DNA of 64,000 bases, taken from the NCBI GenBank assembly GCA_013399855.1, contig VXAY01005980.1, forward strand, positions 62,001-126,000, in the 5' to 3' direction. A model generated the notes under the pieces. It worked only from the letters and a program-made list of their open reading frames with translations. It did not search any database and was not told where the DNA came from. The stretch is from Oxyruncus cristatus (Eukaryota; Chordata; Aves; Passeriformes; Cotingidae). Of this stretch, positions 13,020 through 27,099 are shown piece by piece (within the stretch, counting starts at the first letter, position 1; every line of letters begins with the position of its first letter). A program made the translations under genes and the position numbers.

Positions 13020-13240
13020 AATAAGAGCTTAGTGATCTCACTTTTTCTTGGCTGGCAGCTCTGACAATAGGCAGTAAATAAACTGCTAATTTTTCTAATT
13101 TTGCCAGTAATTCCCTCAATTATTGAGCTTTTTTAAAAAAGTCAGCTGCTTAAACAGAGTATTAAGCAATCACATTAATCCACCTGTATTTGGATGATAA
13201 CGTGATTAATCTGACTCATTTAAATACCGTGATGGTTTGT
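13020..13240. promoter_or_regulatory. AT-rich block, possible enhancer
   Basis: Contains TTTTTCTAATTTTGCC, CCCTCAATTATTGAGC (AATTATT core in a short inverted repeat, CTCAATTATTGAG) and several ATTAAG/ATTAAT words, ending with TAACGTGATTAATC. Confidence 0.35.
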
Positions 13241-15529
13241 TGATGAGTGTCCCGACAGCAGCGGGGACTTCACCAAAGGGCTCAGTGGTTGGGCAGGCAT
13301 GAGGGATGAGTGGGGACAGGCACAGCCCTTGTCACCTCCCAAAAAGGTCACCTTGGCCACTCCATGGGAAACATGCCACGCCAAACAGCTCCATGGCAGG
13401 GGCTTGTGGCATTCCCATTCTCCTCCACCTCAGATGCTTGGTCCTGGGAAGCTCTCCTGGACTGGGAGCAGGGGGGATGGCCAGAGCCAGAGACACCTCA
13501 GCTCAACACATCGCATACACACTGGAGATGCTGCCAAGCGAGGCAGCCCACCAGGCACTGGGCAGGAGTGAAGGGTACAAGGACATTGTCACCTCATGTT
13601 TCTGCAATCCAGACCCCGAAGCATCTGGGGGATGTCAGTGCCAGTGAATTCACAAGTGAAATCACGGGGAAATCCAGCTGAGGAAGCTGCAGAGGGCAAA
13701 GCCCCCTCTGCCCCCTGAAGGTGCCACTTGCTGCTCCATGAGGAGTGTAAGTGCCTGAGGCACTTGGTGGCTATCCCAGCGTGGGAAAACCAGGCTTCCA
13801 CATGGGAAAATGGGATTAGCAGAGCAAGAAATGGGTCTGCTGCCACCTCCTCTCCTTTGCAATGCAGGCACAAGGTGAGGAGGAACAGCACAGATTTCTG
13901 ATGCCTAAATTAAACAGCTCCTCAGAGCCTCCCAGCCTGAGCTAAGCAGGAATGGGGTGCAAATGTCAGGGTCCCTGAGGAGTGGGGCCAAGGCTGGCTG
14001 GGCTCCCAGCACTCCACAGGCTCGTTTCTTCACCCCAAAGCGAGCAAAACCCAACATCCTTTTTAGTATTCCTGCCATTGGCAGCCTGTCTCCCAAACTA
14101 TCCATCTGTAACATTTGTAGGGCTATTAAGAGGGAAATACAATTTCATAGTCACAGATAAGAGATTAGACAAATCAATTTCTCCCCGCAACATGGGCTGG
14201 AGAAAAACTCAATTCCAAATTGCAGTGGAGGTTTTTGTTCTCCTGGTTTATTGAGCTGTGGGTCCTGCCACCAACTTTCCTGGTCGTGTCCTCATTAAGA
14301 GCAAAACGTTCATGACCGATAAGACAGCCAGAGGGGTAGTTGGGAGGGACCTGGCACTGGGCAATCCTTTGGGAGGAAGGAGGCTGAGCCCACCTCAGCA
14401 GCCATCCATCCCCTGCTTTGAGGCAGCTGGTGGCAGAGAGCCTTCCTCCCTTGTCCCCGTTCCCATCTCTGGGGTTTGAGGTGGGAGCGATCCCACCCAG
14501 GAGGGTTGTGGCTGCTCACTGGAGCCCATTTCGGCACAGGGAGCGTGCGGGGTGCTGGCACAAAGCACGTGGTGGGCTCGGCAGGGAGCCGAGGGGACTG
14601 TTACTGTACAACATGTCACACTGTGCTGGGCTGCAAGACGAGAGGCTGTCAAAATATTTAGTGGCAGAGATAAACTGAAACCTCTCCATCCGCGAATTGG
14701 GAATTCCACACAACAGCTCGCAAAAAACCTCCAGTACTTGTGGGAAGTGCTGGCAGAGGTGGCAGAGCCCGGTGTGACCCACAGCCAGCCAGAGGCAGTT
14801 GCTCTCTGAGGTGCTCAGCTTGGACGCAGGTACAGGCCATGGCTTTGGGGCAAAGCAGCTTATGCACAACTCTGTGGAGGATGATAGGCATGGCCAGCTG
14901 GTTGTGTGGTCCCAGCACACATGGGGAGCCTCTGGCTTCTCCTGGCACCATTGCCAATAGCTCCCACAGCAGGCAGGGGAGTGGGTGATATAATTGCCAG
15001 GGGAGAAAGTGGACCCAGTCCAGAAAGGCTGGGAAAAGGACAGGGACACCACTGAGAGGGCTATGGGATGGTGAGAGGGCCCCACTCCCCTGGAACCTGA
15101 GTCATTCCAAGGTGCTGTGCACTCCTCACACCTGCACACGGCAGCTCTGTGCTGGAGAACCCTGAATTATTTATAGCCTGTTATCATCCCCCAGGTATTA
15201 TTTGTGTAACCATTAGTTTCTGTAAAGTGTATGAAAGAAGCTGTAAAACATCAAGCATCTCCTCACTTCACCTGGGAGCTGATTATTTTCCTGCCTGATT
15301 TACCAAGCTCCAGCTCAGCAACTTAACCCTTTGTGACAGTGGTGTTAAGCACATCAGCATCTTGTCAGCCCTCAACTGCTCCCCCAAGCAAAACCTGAAT
15401 CCTTGTCCCCATGCCCAGGGCAGTGTGGGACCCAAAAACCTGCTGCCAGGGAGGGGAGAGCTGGAAGCTTCCACGGTGGAAGAGTTTATCCAAGCTGGAG
15501 CAGCTCTTAACTAGAAAGCTGTGGCTCTT

Positions 15530-15660
15530 CTCTGGATAAATAAGTTTTTTAAAAAAATGATTTATTCAACACTGTAATGAATTCAGTGCCTTTTAAATGT
15601 GACAGTGGATAAAATACATCGGCCTTCTGCAGGCGTAAATGTCATCTGGAAAGATCAGGA
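15530..15660. promoter_or_regulatory. Small AT-rich block
   Basis: Includes TTTTTTAAAAAAATGATTTA and TGTAATGAATTC; weak support. A similar smaller block is at 15160-15270. Confidence 0.22.
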
Positions 15661-15761
15661 TTTCTCTTCCCTCCCCCGCGCTCGTGGGCTGTCCTTTAAT
15701 TCCCTGCTTGTTTTAGAGGGACTTGGGGCAGAGCAGGGCTGGTGTGGCTGTGGAGACACAG

Positions 15762-15825
15762 CATCCCCACATCCCTGAATCCCTGCACCCTCGCATCCCC
15801 ATGTCCCCCAGTATCCCCACCCAAG
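15762..15825. repeat. Degenerate CATCCC-rich repeat
   Basis: At least five variants of CATCCC, AATCCC or TATCCC follow one another at 7-12 bp spacing. It is low-complexity pyrimidine-rich DNA, and the opposite strand is purine-rich. Confidence 0.5.
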
Positions 15826-15949
15826 CCCAACAAAGGGGAATCAGGGGAGAAGAGCTTGGGGTCAAAAGACAGACCCCACGAACCTCAGGGCACTGCCAGG
15901 GAGGTAAAGGCCTTTTAGGGGGTTTCAGATGATGGCAATGTGTTTCTCT

Positions 15950-16180
15950 TCATGCCCGAGTCAGCAAAACCAAACAGAATTACACTTCAGTGTAAGTAGA
16001 GCCAACCAAAAAATAAAACAGAAACGACAAAACTGACTAGCAAATAGCGCTGAAACTCACTTAGTGCCAACGTGACAAGGGGCTCGGACAAGGCTTCAGA
16101 AATAACTCTATAAAACGAGCACTTTAGAAACCAAATAAACTGTTCCAAAGACACAAAAAGATTACCCCAGGCAAGCTTGT
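15950..16180. promoter_or_regulatory. A-rich block, possible noncoding element
   Basis: A-rich on the plus strand (ACCAAAAAATAAAACAGAAA, CTATAAAACGAGCAC). Little TAATTA content, so it may be simple A-rich intergenic DNA rather than an enhancer. Confidence 0.22.
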
Positions 16181-19100
16181 ATTGATTTCAGGCACCGAGC
16201 CCAACTAATAGCACACAGGCCCTCATGCTGCTGGTGCTCACTCAGCACCCACCAGCCCCAGCAGCTTCCCCACCACCTTCTGTGGGAAGGAGAAGTATAA
16301 AATCAAAGAAGACGACAGGTGACAGCAGCAGGAGAGCGGGGCAGGAGGGAACACCACGTGAGAAAGTAAAGATACAGAAAATACAGAGAAAACTGTAGAA
16401 GCAGCAGCATAAACAAAACAAGGCACTGCCAAGAATGTGTGTGCAACACTAATAAAGTGGAGAGGAGTTCTTACCTCTGACCCTCCCAGACGTGGTCTTT
16501 TGGGCTGTTATTTCCTATGCAGGCACCATTCCCACAAAGGTTTGTATGTTTTACTCCTCCCCAAACCGTTTTTCTCGTCCTCTCCCTGCCAGAGTTGACA
16601 TTGGCATTTTTGCACGGATGATTTTTCTTCTGCCATCCCTTGTGGTTCTCCTCGTGTTGGCACCATTTCCCTCTCTGATCCCCTCCTTGTTCTGTGAGAG
16701 GCTCTGCACTCAATGCATCCCCTGGAAAACTGTTGAAAAAATGGACTCATTAAGATATGTGAGAAAAAGAACAGTTTCTCTTTAAAATCATTTAACTGAT
16801 CGAATTAATGGCCACTGGTCATTCCAGGGCTACAGGGCAGAGCTCACCCATCACCCAGCTGGCCAGGAAGCTACTTTCTTAGTCACAGCTCCCCAAAAAC
16901 AGCCTCTCCCTCCCTTGGAGAATTGAGGAGCCTTTGGAAATGTACACCAGAGGCATGAAATCCAGGTGAAAAGTTCTCCCTCCCCCATGCAGGTGGGTTT
17001 GGGAAAGGGTAGCAAAGGGGAAAACAGCACACTGGGCAAAGCTGCAGGCATTGCAGACCTGGCTAAAAGCAAAAATAGCATAAAACCTCAATTTCCAGCT
17101 TTCACTGCCAAGGGAGAGGCACTGAAAAGTGGGATGTCCACACGCACCTCAGCTGTTCCCCACCATGGCAGGGAGGGGATGCCCTTGGCACACCAGGCAT
17201 TGCTCCCTGGGAAGTGCATCCACACCGCCTGCCGCCCGCTGAGCAGCTGCCCTGCCAAAAGCAGCAGCTGGTACACGGTAAAAAACAAGAAAAAATCACA
17301 TTAAAATGTTTTTCTTTCAGATTATTGAAGCAACTGTAGCAAAAACTTCACATTTATTATGCGTGACCTGCTCTGTGCTCTCCACTCGAATAAATCGGTG
17401 GAACATCCTGCACAGCCAAAGCATCAGGGGCTGGGTGAGGTGCTGGGCCAGTTGTAAATGCCAGGGGAAGAAACTCTGAGTAAATTCAGCACACAAAACG
17501 TGGACCAGTATTCTCATCTTTGCCAACAGACTTTAAATGGGAAACTTGATCACAGAGAACAGAATATCTGGGAGGTGCTGTGGCCCGACCTGGATCCACA
17601 AGAGAAGGGCGAAGTGTGGGGAATGCTCCCAGAAACACAGGTGAGTGCAGGAGCCCTTATCAGCTGTTCCATTAAAAATCTGCTGCCAAACATCCTGTTT
17701 TCCAGAGCTCCCATTTAAAGGTGTGTTGTAGCTTGCAGCTTCCTAATTACCTTAGATGTCTTGCATAATTTTTGTTTTGAATTTCAGATGGGAAAACACC
17801 ATAAACTTGCTAATTAATTAGTTTTTAGCCCCAGTGTGTCACCTGAAGCACACACTTCGCTCGCAGCATCTCCTCTCCACGGCGCTCCACGGGAAATGTC
17901 CTCTGTGACAAGAGCTCGGGCAGCCTCCGGTGAGTGGCTGCGTTTGCAGGGATTTCACCAACAGCCCTGGAAAGCAAAGGAAGGAGAGAACAAAGAGCCA
18001 GGTAACCCGATTTTTGGCTTTGACAGGAGCTGCCCTCCAAATGCAGCCCCTCACAGCGCTATGCCCAGCTGTGGCAGAGACTGCTCAGATCAGGGACTGC
18101 AGCAGAGAGACATCAGCTGGTGATTGATGGACTTCGTATTCCAAAAGCCCATGAGCTGCTGAAGAGAAAATGTTTAGAGAATCTGAAGCAGCTGGAAGCA
18201 GAACCAGGTTAAAAATAATAAACTAAAAAGGCAAAAAGGCAGAGGAAGGAGCTGGCACTGACAGAAGGACTGCCAGCTTCCAAACACAGCTCCTCAACCT
18301 GCCAGCTATGGCTTGCTCCTGAAGGTTCCAGATATCTCGGTAGATTTTGACACTCAGCTCTTCTCTACCTGCTGCTCCTAAGCTTCCTGCCATATCCTTT
18401 CTCCCTGAAAACCTCCAACTCAAGTTTTCTTGATCCCATCACGGTCCATGTCCAATGACCCTTTAGTTAAAGACAGGGCAGGATGATGAAAAACCCAAAA
18501 AGAACACTCAGACTACCCGGGCAGGTGAGTGAGTGGCTGCTTGGAATGCTGACCGGGAGAGTATCTTTTCCTTTGCTTTTATGAATCATTCATATTTTCA
18601 GCAACTTTAAAATGAAAGAGGATTTTGAAATGGGAATACACTGACGTGGAAACACAGAGAGGTTTAATTTCCTTTACTTTCTGGTGAATGGATGTTAATG
18701 AAAGGTGGGTGCTCAGCTACGTGGCCAGAGGCAGCAGGAACAGCCGACACCCCTGGACTGGCAGCGAGAAAAGGGAGCCTGAGCACAGTCCAGTGTGGGG
18801 CTGCCCAATGGCCACTATCCCCATCCCACCCCGGATCCATGGCACCCGGATCTGGATGGCAGAGCGGGGCTGGGGGCCGCTCAGGGCTGTGCAGTGCAGC
18901 ATCCATCGGGGAGCACTGGGACCAGAGCCAGCCCTTCCTGGCACCCGCCGCACAGCCCCACGTGCTGCCAGAGCCCATAAGCTGTTTATGCCCCTCATGC
19001 TCCATCAATCATTTTTTCATACAGTTGGAAGATTAGAACTCCTTATACACTACCTCCAGTCCAGCTTGTCATAGGAAAACTCTGGGGAGAAATTCATGGA

Positions 19101-20279
19101 GATGTATTAAAGCCATCCAACACTTTCTCCATGGCAACTGGGACCGGTGCAAATCCCATCAGCCCTGCCTGGAGCAGGACGAAGCCTCCGCAGCTCTTCT
19201 GGCCTCCCAGATAATGGCTGATACAGGGGAAACATCTTCATTAGCTGGAGATGCCTCCCAACCCTCAGACACAATAACCTTTGATTAATGCCAGAGCACT
19301 TATCACTTATGAAATACATCCGTCTGAAGATTCCTGGCATTTTCCCAGCATGTCTGAGGGATCTGGTGCTCACAGGCAAAGCTCTGAGGGCTCAAGCAGG
19401 AAGGGAGGGGCAAGAAGTAACGTGGGTGGGCAGGGTGAGCTCGCAGGGACCACTGACCTGCCTGGCAGAGACCAGGGGAGAGCTTGTTCATACCAACACT
19501 CAATTAACACCTCTGTGATTAGTTCTCAGAGCCTTGCTCTTTGCAGTGCCATCCTCAGCACAGCTGGGAGCCTCTGGACAAAGTGGGAGAAGGGAGCTCC
19601 TGCTGCAAGGAGCAGATTTCAAGTGTTTCATACTAAAAGTTATGGCCACAGTGTGGGCTGGAAGGTCTTTAAAAATAGCTCAAGGTCTGTATGTGCACAT
19701 TGCGAGCGAGAGGGATGTCCTACATTCCCCAGCTCGCTTAATCCCTCAGCCTGATGACAAAATCCCTGCTCATCCTCCTGGCAGGTGAGCTCCCTGCTCC
19801 GGCTTGGATAAGAACCTTTCTGTAACTCAGGGCTCCACCATCTCTAGCAGTCAGGGGGGCAGGGGTCTCATGCTGTCCCCCGGGTGAGGCACATCCAGGG
19901 TGCTGGAGCCGGCCCGGACTCCCTGGAGCTGGGCTGGTCTCCACACACAACCACGCCAGGTGGCAATGCTGGCGTGCCACCACCTTGGTCCTGCTGCTTG
20001 TGCAAAGCTACGGTGACGACGAGTGGGGCTTGGCAGATGTCGTCCAGCCCAAATCCCTGCTCTCCAAGGAAAAGCAGTGTTTGAACCACTGGAATGAATC
20101 TGCAACGTTACTGCGCCTCAAACCACACCAAACTGTGCAAGAGCCGAACCCTTTGAAGTCTGCCATGTCCAATCCATTATTAATCACTGTAAATCTGGTA
20201 TAATCTCTGCAAGCATATTCCGCTCCCTACAAACAGGCTGGTGCCAACTTGCTCCAATAAATCCTGCATCAGGGCAGCT

Positions 20280-20510
20280 ATTGTGTCTGCTCTTCAGGCA
20301 GCATTTCCCTGCAGGAATATTTAAACAATAACAGTCTCTATTTGGTGCAGTCACTTTTGTTTTAGAAGACTACGGTCTAACATGTAACAGATTTAGAGCT
20401 TATGGAAAGGCTGGGATTTATGGTATGCTTTCTTTCCAATGCATTTTGTATATAATAATCCCTGTGAGGCATTAAATATCTCCATGTGGGTTCCTCACTT
20501 CATGCTGAAG
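20280..20510. promoter_or_regulatory. AT-rich block, possible noncoding element
   Basis: Includes AATATTTAAACAATAACAG, TTTTGTATATAATAATCC and GGCATTAAATATCTCC. No gene signal; motif density moderate. Confidence 0.3.
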
Positions 20511-23500
20511 CAACAAAACTATGTTCTTCCTACCCAAAACTTTGGGCTGAATTCTGAAAGTTGTACTGAAAAGCAGCATTGGTAAACAAACAATAACATT
20601 GCTTCCTTGTGAACTAGTAACAGCTGGCTGATGCTCCTAGAGAGCTGGAATGACCCACAGAGAAAGAGAAGAACACAGGTGCACAAGGAGCACTGGGGAT
20701 GCTCACAGGCAAGGCAAGACTCAGCTTTTGGATGGACTGATAACCCATCAGCAAGAGATGTCAACCAGCTAAAACACCCCTAGGTGAGAACAAGCCAAAA
20801 ATTCAACCCCAAGATAGTCAGGGGGCAAAAAGAGTCAAATACAAGGGTAACAAAATGGAGCCCCAGATTGTGCAGTGGGAAATAGAAGCAAAGGAAATTT
20901 AATTCCAGTAGCTGCTCTATTTAAACTGGAGTTGGAGATTTCCCAACTCCCACCCCACCGCTGGCCCATCCCAGCCTCCTCCCCCATGTGGGCACCTACC
21001 GGTGTTTGCTCTGAGTGAAGCCGGTGTCCCAGAGGAACCGGGAAGCTCCAAGGCTCAATAGAGATCCCGATGTTTCCCAGACAAGCAAAACTCCTCCCAC
21101 AGGGTTGTGGCTCAGCGCAACCATGGCACCAGCAGCCCTTGTCTCCATGCTGGCAAGCACTGGCACCAACCAGCTCCAGTCAGCACAGCTTCCAGTGAGT
21201 GGGGAGAGAGCATGGGATGCTCCAAGGGATTCCTGGAAATGCAGCCTGGGGCACAGCAGCCCAGGGATGCTTGGCCCTGCTGTAATCTACGGGCCAGTGC
21301 CAGGTGGGTCTTCAGGGAAGGTTTTACCATCGAGACACTGATGACCCCTGCAGTGCTGGTCCCGGGGCTGGCACTTGCCCTCGGCTTGGGGATGCCCTTG
21401 AGCCCGACCAGCCGTGAGGAGCAGCTGGGACACTGACAGTCCCAGCGACAGCTTGCTTGGTCTCGCTGGCAAACGAGTCGCAGCTCCAAAAGCCATTTAG
21501 TCTGGGCACAAACATCATGGACCTGTGGCCGGGGCACTCCAGGAGCCAAGCGAGGGCGGCTGCAGTGACCGCTGCTTCCAGGCACTTGGTTCTCACTTGA
21601 CTTCCTCCGCTGGCAGCTCACGACAGGCTAAACACTCTCCAAGAGGAGCAGCAAACTCCTGCCTGTGCCAAGGGCTCCAGCCAGAAAACGTTTTTTTTCC
21701 TCCCCTGATGCTGCTCATTAATTTTGTTTGTTTTCTTTCTTTAAAAAAAAACAACTTTTGCTGGCTCCCCAATTAGGACAGGATTAAAAAAACAGAAAAC
21801 AAGGAAATCTCCAGGCACAGAGAATTCAGAGAGATTCCTTGCAGGGGCAGCAGGGATTGCTGAGACACCAAACTCCTTCTCAGTGACAGTGTGGGCAGCC
21901 AGGCCACTACGACTTCACCTCCCTCCTCCTTGTGCCAGCGTAGCTCATGCCTTGTCTGCGCTGATAAATCAGCAGTAAAAGCGTGTAGGGACCTTAAGTT
22001 GGATCAATTTATTTCAATATTTCTGACACAGCTGCTGCAGGAGCCACAGAACCAAACCCACAATTTCCTACCAGAGAGGCAGCGAGATGTCAGGCATAAA
22101 TTACCCTGAAATGCCACAGATAATGAGGCTGCACCCAGGAAGGCTTCTCTCCCCTTTTCTTGCATTGGAAACACTCCAAGATGGCAATGTGATACGGGAA
22201 CATCACAGCAGAACCTTTCCAACATGATCAGAGGTGGTTTCTCCATTGATGTTCTGAGGATGGAGCTGAGGTACCCAACCTCAGAACTGCATTTTCCATC
22301 CCAGTCCTCCATGTCTGCTGCTCTGAGGCTAAAGCACACATCTAACGACTGAAAATCAGAATATTAATGTTCACCTTTCAGGAAGTAGTTGGATGTGCCA
22401 CTTCCAATGAGGAAGGGTATTAATTTCAGTGCTTGTAAGAGCCGTCTGAGGCAGTTTCCATCATGATCATGGAGCTGTCTGCTGGCAGCCAAGAGCAAAG
22501 AGAGTAGATTTTTTTTTTCATTTACAAAAAGACAAATATACCTCACATGCCTGCTCTTGCCAAGCTTATTCCCAGCTGGAGTTCATCACTTCTCCCACTC
22601 CCCTGTAGCTGGAGTCCCTCTCAAAGCCTGTTTGCAACAGTGGTTTTGGTAAATAACCTGTTGGGTGCAGTCCCTTCAGTTCAGCATGTGCAGGACCACT
22701 GAGATGCCATTTCTAAGGGTTCAAATCAGGATCCCCTGTGCTGCAGCAATGACTAATTGAGTCTCCTGGTGCTACCCTGCTCCCAGCCCCACTATCTGGT
22801 TGTGAGCACCTTGTTAGTTTGTTCCCTCAGCCAAATCTTAGGGTCTGGGTAAGGCTGACAAAGGGCTGTAAATCCCATCAGGTGGGACATGGACCACTCG
22901 ACCCAGCTCTGCCAAGTGGGATACAACCCTCTGGGAGTGAGGGGGGGGCTCTTTGCCTGGCATGCTGCTCTGCAAGGGCACACACCAGCTCTTTCTTGGC
23001 ACTTGACAAAATTTACGTGCAGAAGGAAATGAGGGGAAGGCTGGAGCAGGGGCTGCAGTAACGAGCTTTTCCAAAAATATCTCTCCTTGGTCAGAGATGT
23101 TCTATTTTTAGAGCTCTGGAGCATCACACTGACAAAGTGGCAGGGTCAACGTGTACCTTTAAACTTCCAAAATGCCTTTGCCCTTGCGCAAGCACCTTGG
23201 TGTTCCAGGCAGCTGTCAAACGTACCAACAGACACCTCTGGCGAGTATGGCCACGAGACCTGGCTGCCACCTCCCCCAGAGCAGATAGAGGGCAGCTCAG
23301 ACATGACCAGATACCATCCATCCCATGGATCCCCACCACCTTTACCCTGAACGCTTGACAGAGGTCTGTGAAAAAAAAAAAAATTCATAATTTAAAATTC
23401 CCTGAATACATCTCCAGGTGGAGAAGTTATTTTTCTCTCATTTTTGTATCAGAGATGATATCTCAGGCCAAGAAGTAACTCCCTGGGTGCCTGGATCCTT

Positions 23501-25664
23501 TTCCCTGCTCCAACAAATGCAGCAGAATAGGGCAGGTCCTTAAAGTCACCATGGAGCTACTCAACAGCTACGGAAACAGGGAAGATGCCAGTCAGCGCTG
23601 TAGGACTCCCATGTCAGCACAGGGAGCTGAGCACATACAGTGCAAAATTAAAAATCCAACAGTTCTATTGTTAGGAATAAAAACCATCATTTGCATGTTA
23701 AAACACCTTGGCATACAGCAGCAATTTCCTTCTGTTAAACTTCCCTGCTTTACCCAGTTCCCAGGATAAATAATGCAATGGAACTCCTCAGCAGCCACAT
23801 GAATGCAAAAATGTGATAGGACTCCTTTTCCCTCCTAAACCTACACATCTTCTGCAGGAAGCCTTTCCACAGAGACATGGAAATCCCTGCTGCCAACTCT
23901 TCTGCCAGCAGCTCTGAAAGACCAGAGAAGGTTGGGAAGGAGTCGCCAGCCCCAGCGATAAACCCTGTTTGCCCAAATCCCAACACAACCTCTACAGAGT
24001 CCCATTAATGAGACCTCACATCGCTTCCTTCAGAAAGGAGCAAAGTAACTCATAAGGGAAAAACATTATCATCAAAACATGTCTGACATGTGGAAGCAGA
24101 TTACATCAAATTTGAATAATCTAGGTGACATTTCAATTTAAATTGTTCCCATGTCTGAAGAGGAAAGAGAATCAAGTGCAAACTCATTGATCAACTCTGC
24201 CTGGCAAGGGGCAGTCACGCCACTGCCTCTGCAGTGAGCATCATCAGACCCAGCAGAGACACGAGCGCCCTCCTGACCACAGCACCCACTGCCGGACCCG
24301 CACCCCACCTCCACTCTGCTCACCGGTTCTGCCTGTTCCTGACCCATTCCTGCTTTTTCTCAAATTGCAGGAGCAGCCCGGCCACTGTCTGGGTGGGCTG
24401 TGACATCCTCGAGGGGCAGGTGCAAGGGGAAAGGCTGGTGCTCCCTACGGCAGAGCAGGGACGTGGCATGCCCGGAGCCCATCCCATCACAGCTCACTCG
24501 GGGACATGCTCCTGCCTTTCTTCTTTACTGCCAATTTGTTGCAGACTCAAAGGGAAACACAGCTTTCCCTGGGCTTGGAGACTTCGCTTTGTAGGGGAAA
24601 AAAGAAGGCTTTTCCATGCTGGAACAACATGGAGAGAAAGCAAGAGACTACGAGCACCAAAAGGAAGCTTAGCTTCTGCTGAGGGCATTTCTAGCCCCAC
24701 CCTCTGCCATCCGAGCTGCTTACTCTGCAGCTGAGTTCAATTGTTGCACCCACCCACCCACGTCCTGCTGATCCTCTCCAGCTGGGAATAATCACCTTCC
24801 CACTGCTGCACAATGGAGGCTGGGTTTTTAATATGTGTAAAGGGACCCACTTATAACATTCCATGGAATATTTTGCATGCCGTGTCCACTAACCCATGAG
24901 TAGGTGATCTGTGTGTGGGTGATGTACACAGCCTGCTCACCAGCAGTAACGAACCTCCTCCTGTTGGCACTTCCCAGCATTTAGTGCTTTTTTCTTTTGT
25001 TATGCACAAATCTTCCACCAAGATCAATGAAAACACCTCACTGGGCTCAACTCACACCTATTTACAAGTGTGTATCTTGATCCTGGTGCAGGTCAGAACA
25101 ACGTGAAAAACATCTCTGAAAGCAGCACTACACAGATATTGAGAGGTGTGTTATCATTGCTGTCAGCCCACAGTGACACCTCTAGGACACAGCAGGACCT
25201 GACCTGAGCCCTCCCGCACCTGACAGCGTGAAACAGTTCACTCAGACAGCACATCGCAGCGCTTGGGATGTTTGGGAATTCCAGCAAAAGTGAGAAACTC
25301 CATTTGCAGGAGGCTTGGGTCCAGAGGCGCTCGCTGTGCCGCACACCAGCACTGCTCCAGGAACAGGCGTTTTCTATCCATGCAAATTTTTCGCTTGCAT
25401 TAGAAAATAAAATAATTTCCATTTATACATGCTTAATGAGAATTTCAAAAGCGTATAATGCAGCTAATGCTTCCAGGCTGTGTGCAGGCATCTGGAGCTG
25501 GAGACAAGGAGGTCTGCTGCGCCGCTGGATCCTGGCCCTCAGCCGGCCTCCCCCCTCCCCTCCTGGAGCTTGGCCTCCCAACCTCATCGCTTAAGACGTG
25601 AAAAGCATCTGGGTCCCTGGGCTCCCCCTGCCTGGCTGCACATGGCGGCGAACGGGTGGGTCGG

Positions 25665-25860
25665 CTGAGCTACGAGACCGAAACTCGCTCATTAACAAGC
25701 TGTTAAATAATTAATAAGTTTATATATAATGGCTCCTGTGTACATAATCTCGCATTTTTCAGAAAACTATCATCGCTTTTCAGTTAGTTCCACTCGAGGA
25801 AACAAGGGCTCCTGCTTTCACTTGAACAGATGAATATTTATGTCAAGCTTGTTCTGTCCG
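25665..25860. promoter_or_regulatory. AT-rich block after a GC-rich patch
   Basis: GCTGTTAAATAATTAATAAG and TTTATATATAATGG lie just right of the GC-rich interval 25490-25660. A second small AT-rich block (25375-25480) lies to its left, with TTTATACATGCTTAATGAG. Confidence 0.33.
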
Positions 25861-25999
25861 GGAATGGGGAAAACTGGATTATTCGGCTTCCCAGCACACA
25901 AAAGGTGGGTGGTGGGCATAGCACGTGCTCGGCTGTCAGTGTTGCCCACCAGTTGCTCCAGACCTCCTGCCCCAGCTAATGGATCTCCAAAATGCCTGA

Positions 26000-26096
26000 A
26001 AGTTTGGCCAGAGAAGCTGTTGATGTCCCATCCCTGGAAGAGTTCCAGGCCAGGTTGGCTGGGGCTTGGAGCAACCTTGTCTGGTGGACTGTGCCA
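26000..26096 (+). mobile_element. Degraded CR1 LINE fragment
   Basis: GCCAGAGAAGCTGTTGATGT, CCCATCCCTGGAAGAGTTCC, AGGCCAGGTTGGCTGGGGCT and GAGCAACCTTGTCTGGTGGA follow, in order, the well-known CR1 3'-region wording, with scattered substitutions. The order puts the element on the plus strand. The expected downstream block (AAGGTCCCTTCCAACCC type) and the octamer tail are missing, so the copy is truncated at its 3' side, consistent with an old insertion. Confidence 0.8.
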
Positions 26097-26514
26097 TCAC
26101 CATAAATATGGCCTATATGGGACCGGGAGCGCTCATCCACTCTGCCTTGGAGGAGCGTCCTTCAGTGAAGCTCAGCTGCTCAGCCCCAACATCATTTATC
26201 CACGTGCTGCCACAATGAGCTGCCAAAGGGGTTGTTGGAGTGTTTTGGGTACAAAGAGTCAGCAAACAGGAGGGTTTCAGAAAAGCTTTGTTCCCTCAGG
26301 AGTGGTGGAGGTGGCTGGCTCCTTCCTGGGTGCAGATCCATGCCCTTGGAAGGACATGACTTGGCGCCGCAACAGCTCAATGTCAAAGCAACCTGAGCTG
26401 AACAAGAACCTTCTGATCTCAAAATATTCCTCCTTTGTTTTTAAGCCATGAATCTGTGGATTGCCACTCCTCAGCCTCCACGCTGTGACAAGTCCTTCGG
26501 CAGCCTTGGCTTGC

Positions 26515-26780
26515 TGTGGAAACAAAATATTTTGACTTTGCTGTTTATTTCCAGTTTTTTAAAGTGTGTTCTGAGTGAATAACAAATATGTTTTGTGAGG
26601 CAGCTGGTGCTTCTTCCTGTAACGCACAAGGTAAGGGAGAAACAAACATATTTGCTTTTGCTCCCTCTATTTATCCAACAATTGTAGCTGCCGTTTTAAC
26701 GGCACAAAAATGTAATTACCGCACATGTTCTCGCCAGCCCTAATTAGTGACATGCTTAAGCATACACTTAGAGACACCGC
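26515..26780. promoter_or_regulatory. AT-rich block with palindromic MYB-type site
   Basis: TGCCGTTTTAACGGCA at 26689-26704 is a palindrome with 7-bp arms holding AACGG on both strands. CAAATATGTTTTG (26583) and CAAACATATTTG (26644) form a near inverted repeat about 60 bp apart. TAATTA-type words occur at 26713 (TGTAATTACC) and about 26740 (CCTAATTAGTG). Confidence 0.38.
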
Positions 26781-27099
26781 TGTTCCATGGCAGCGTTCCC
26801 GTGGGCTCAGCAAGGGCTGATGGGGACATGCTCTCCTGGGTCACCTTGTGCCGATCCAACACCGACATTTGCGTACCTTGAAAACCTGGGATTTATTTTT
26901 ATCCCAAGAAGTCCCAGACACCAAGAGTTGCATCTTCCCCAGAGACCAGCACACACGGGAGAACACTGGAGGGATCCAGTGCAACAGGCAGTAACAGAGC
27001 TTTACAGAGGATCACGTCCCTCATTTGTCCATAATCAGGGCTTTGCTAATCCAGGAGATTTTTTATCTTTTCTCCTTTTTCTCCTTTTGTATTGGCAGT

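Larger units (their letters stand above)
13241..25374. other. Intergenic, no gene recognised
   Basis: Mostly GC-rich DNA broken by the AT-rich blocks listed. Longest frames (for example 14516-15139 minus, 207 codons) overlap frames on the other strand and look like nothing known. An A13 run is at about 23371. No repeat family recognised. Confidence 0.55.

Noticed and set aside
14516..15139. 207-codon minus-strand open frame
   Set aside because: Cysteine- and serine-rich chance-like translation, with overlapping plus-strand frames.
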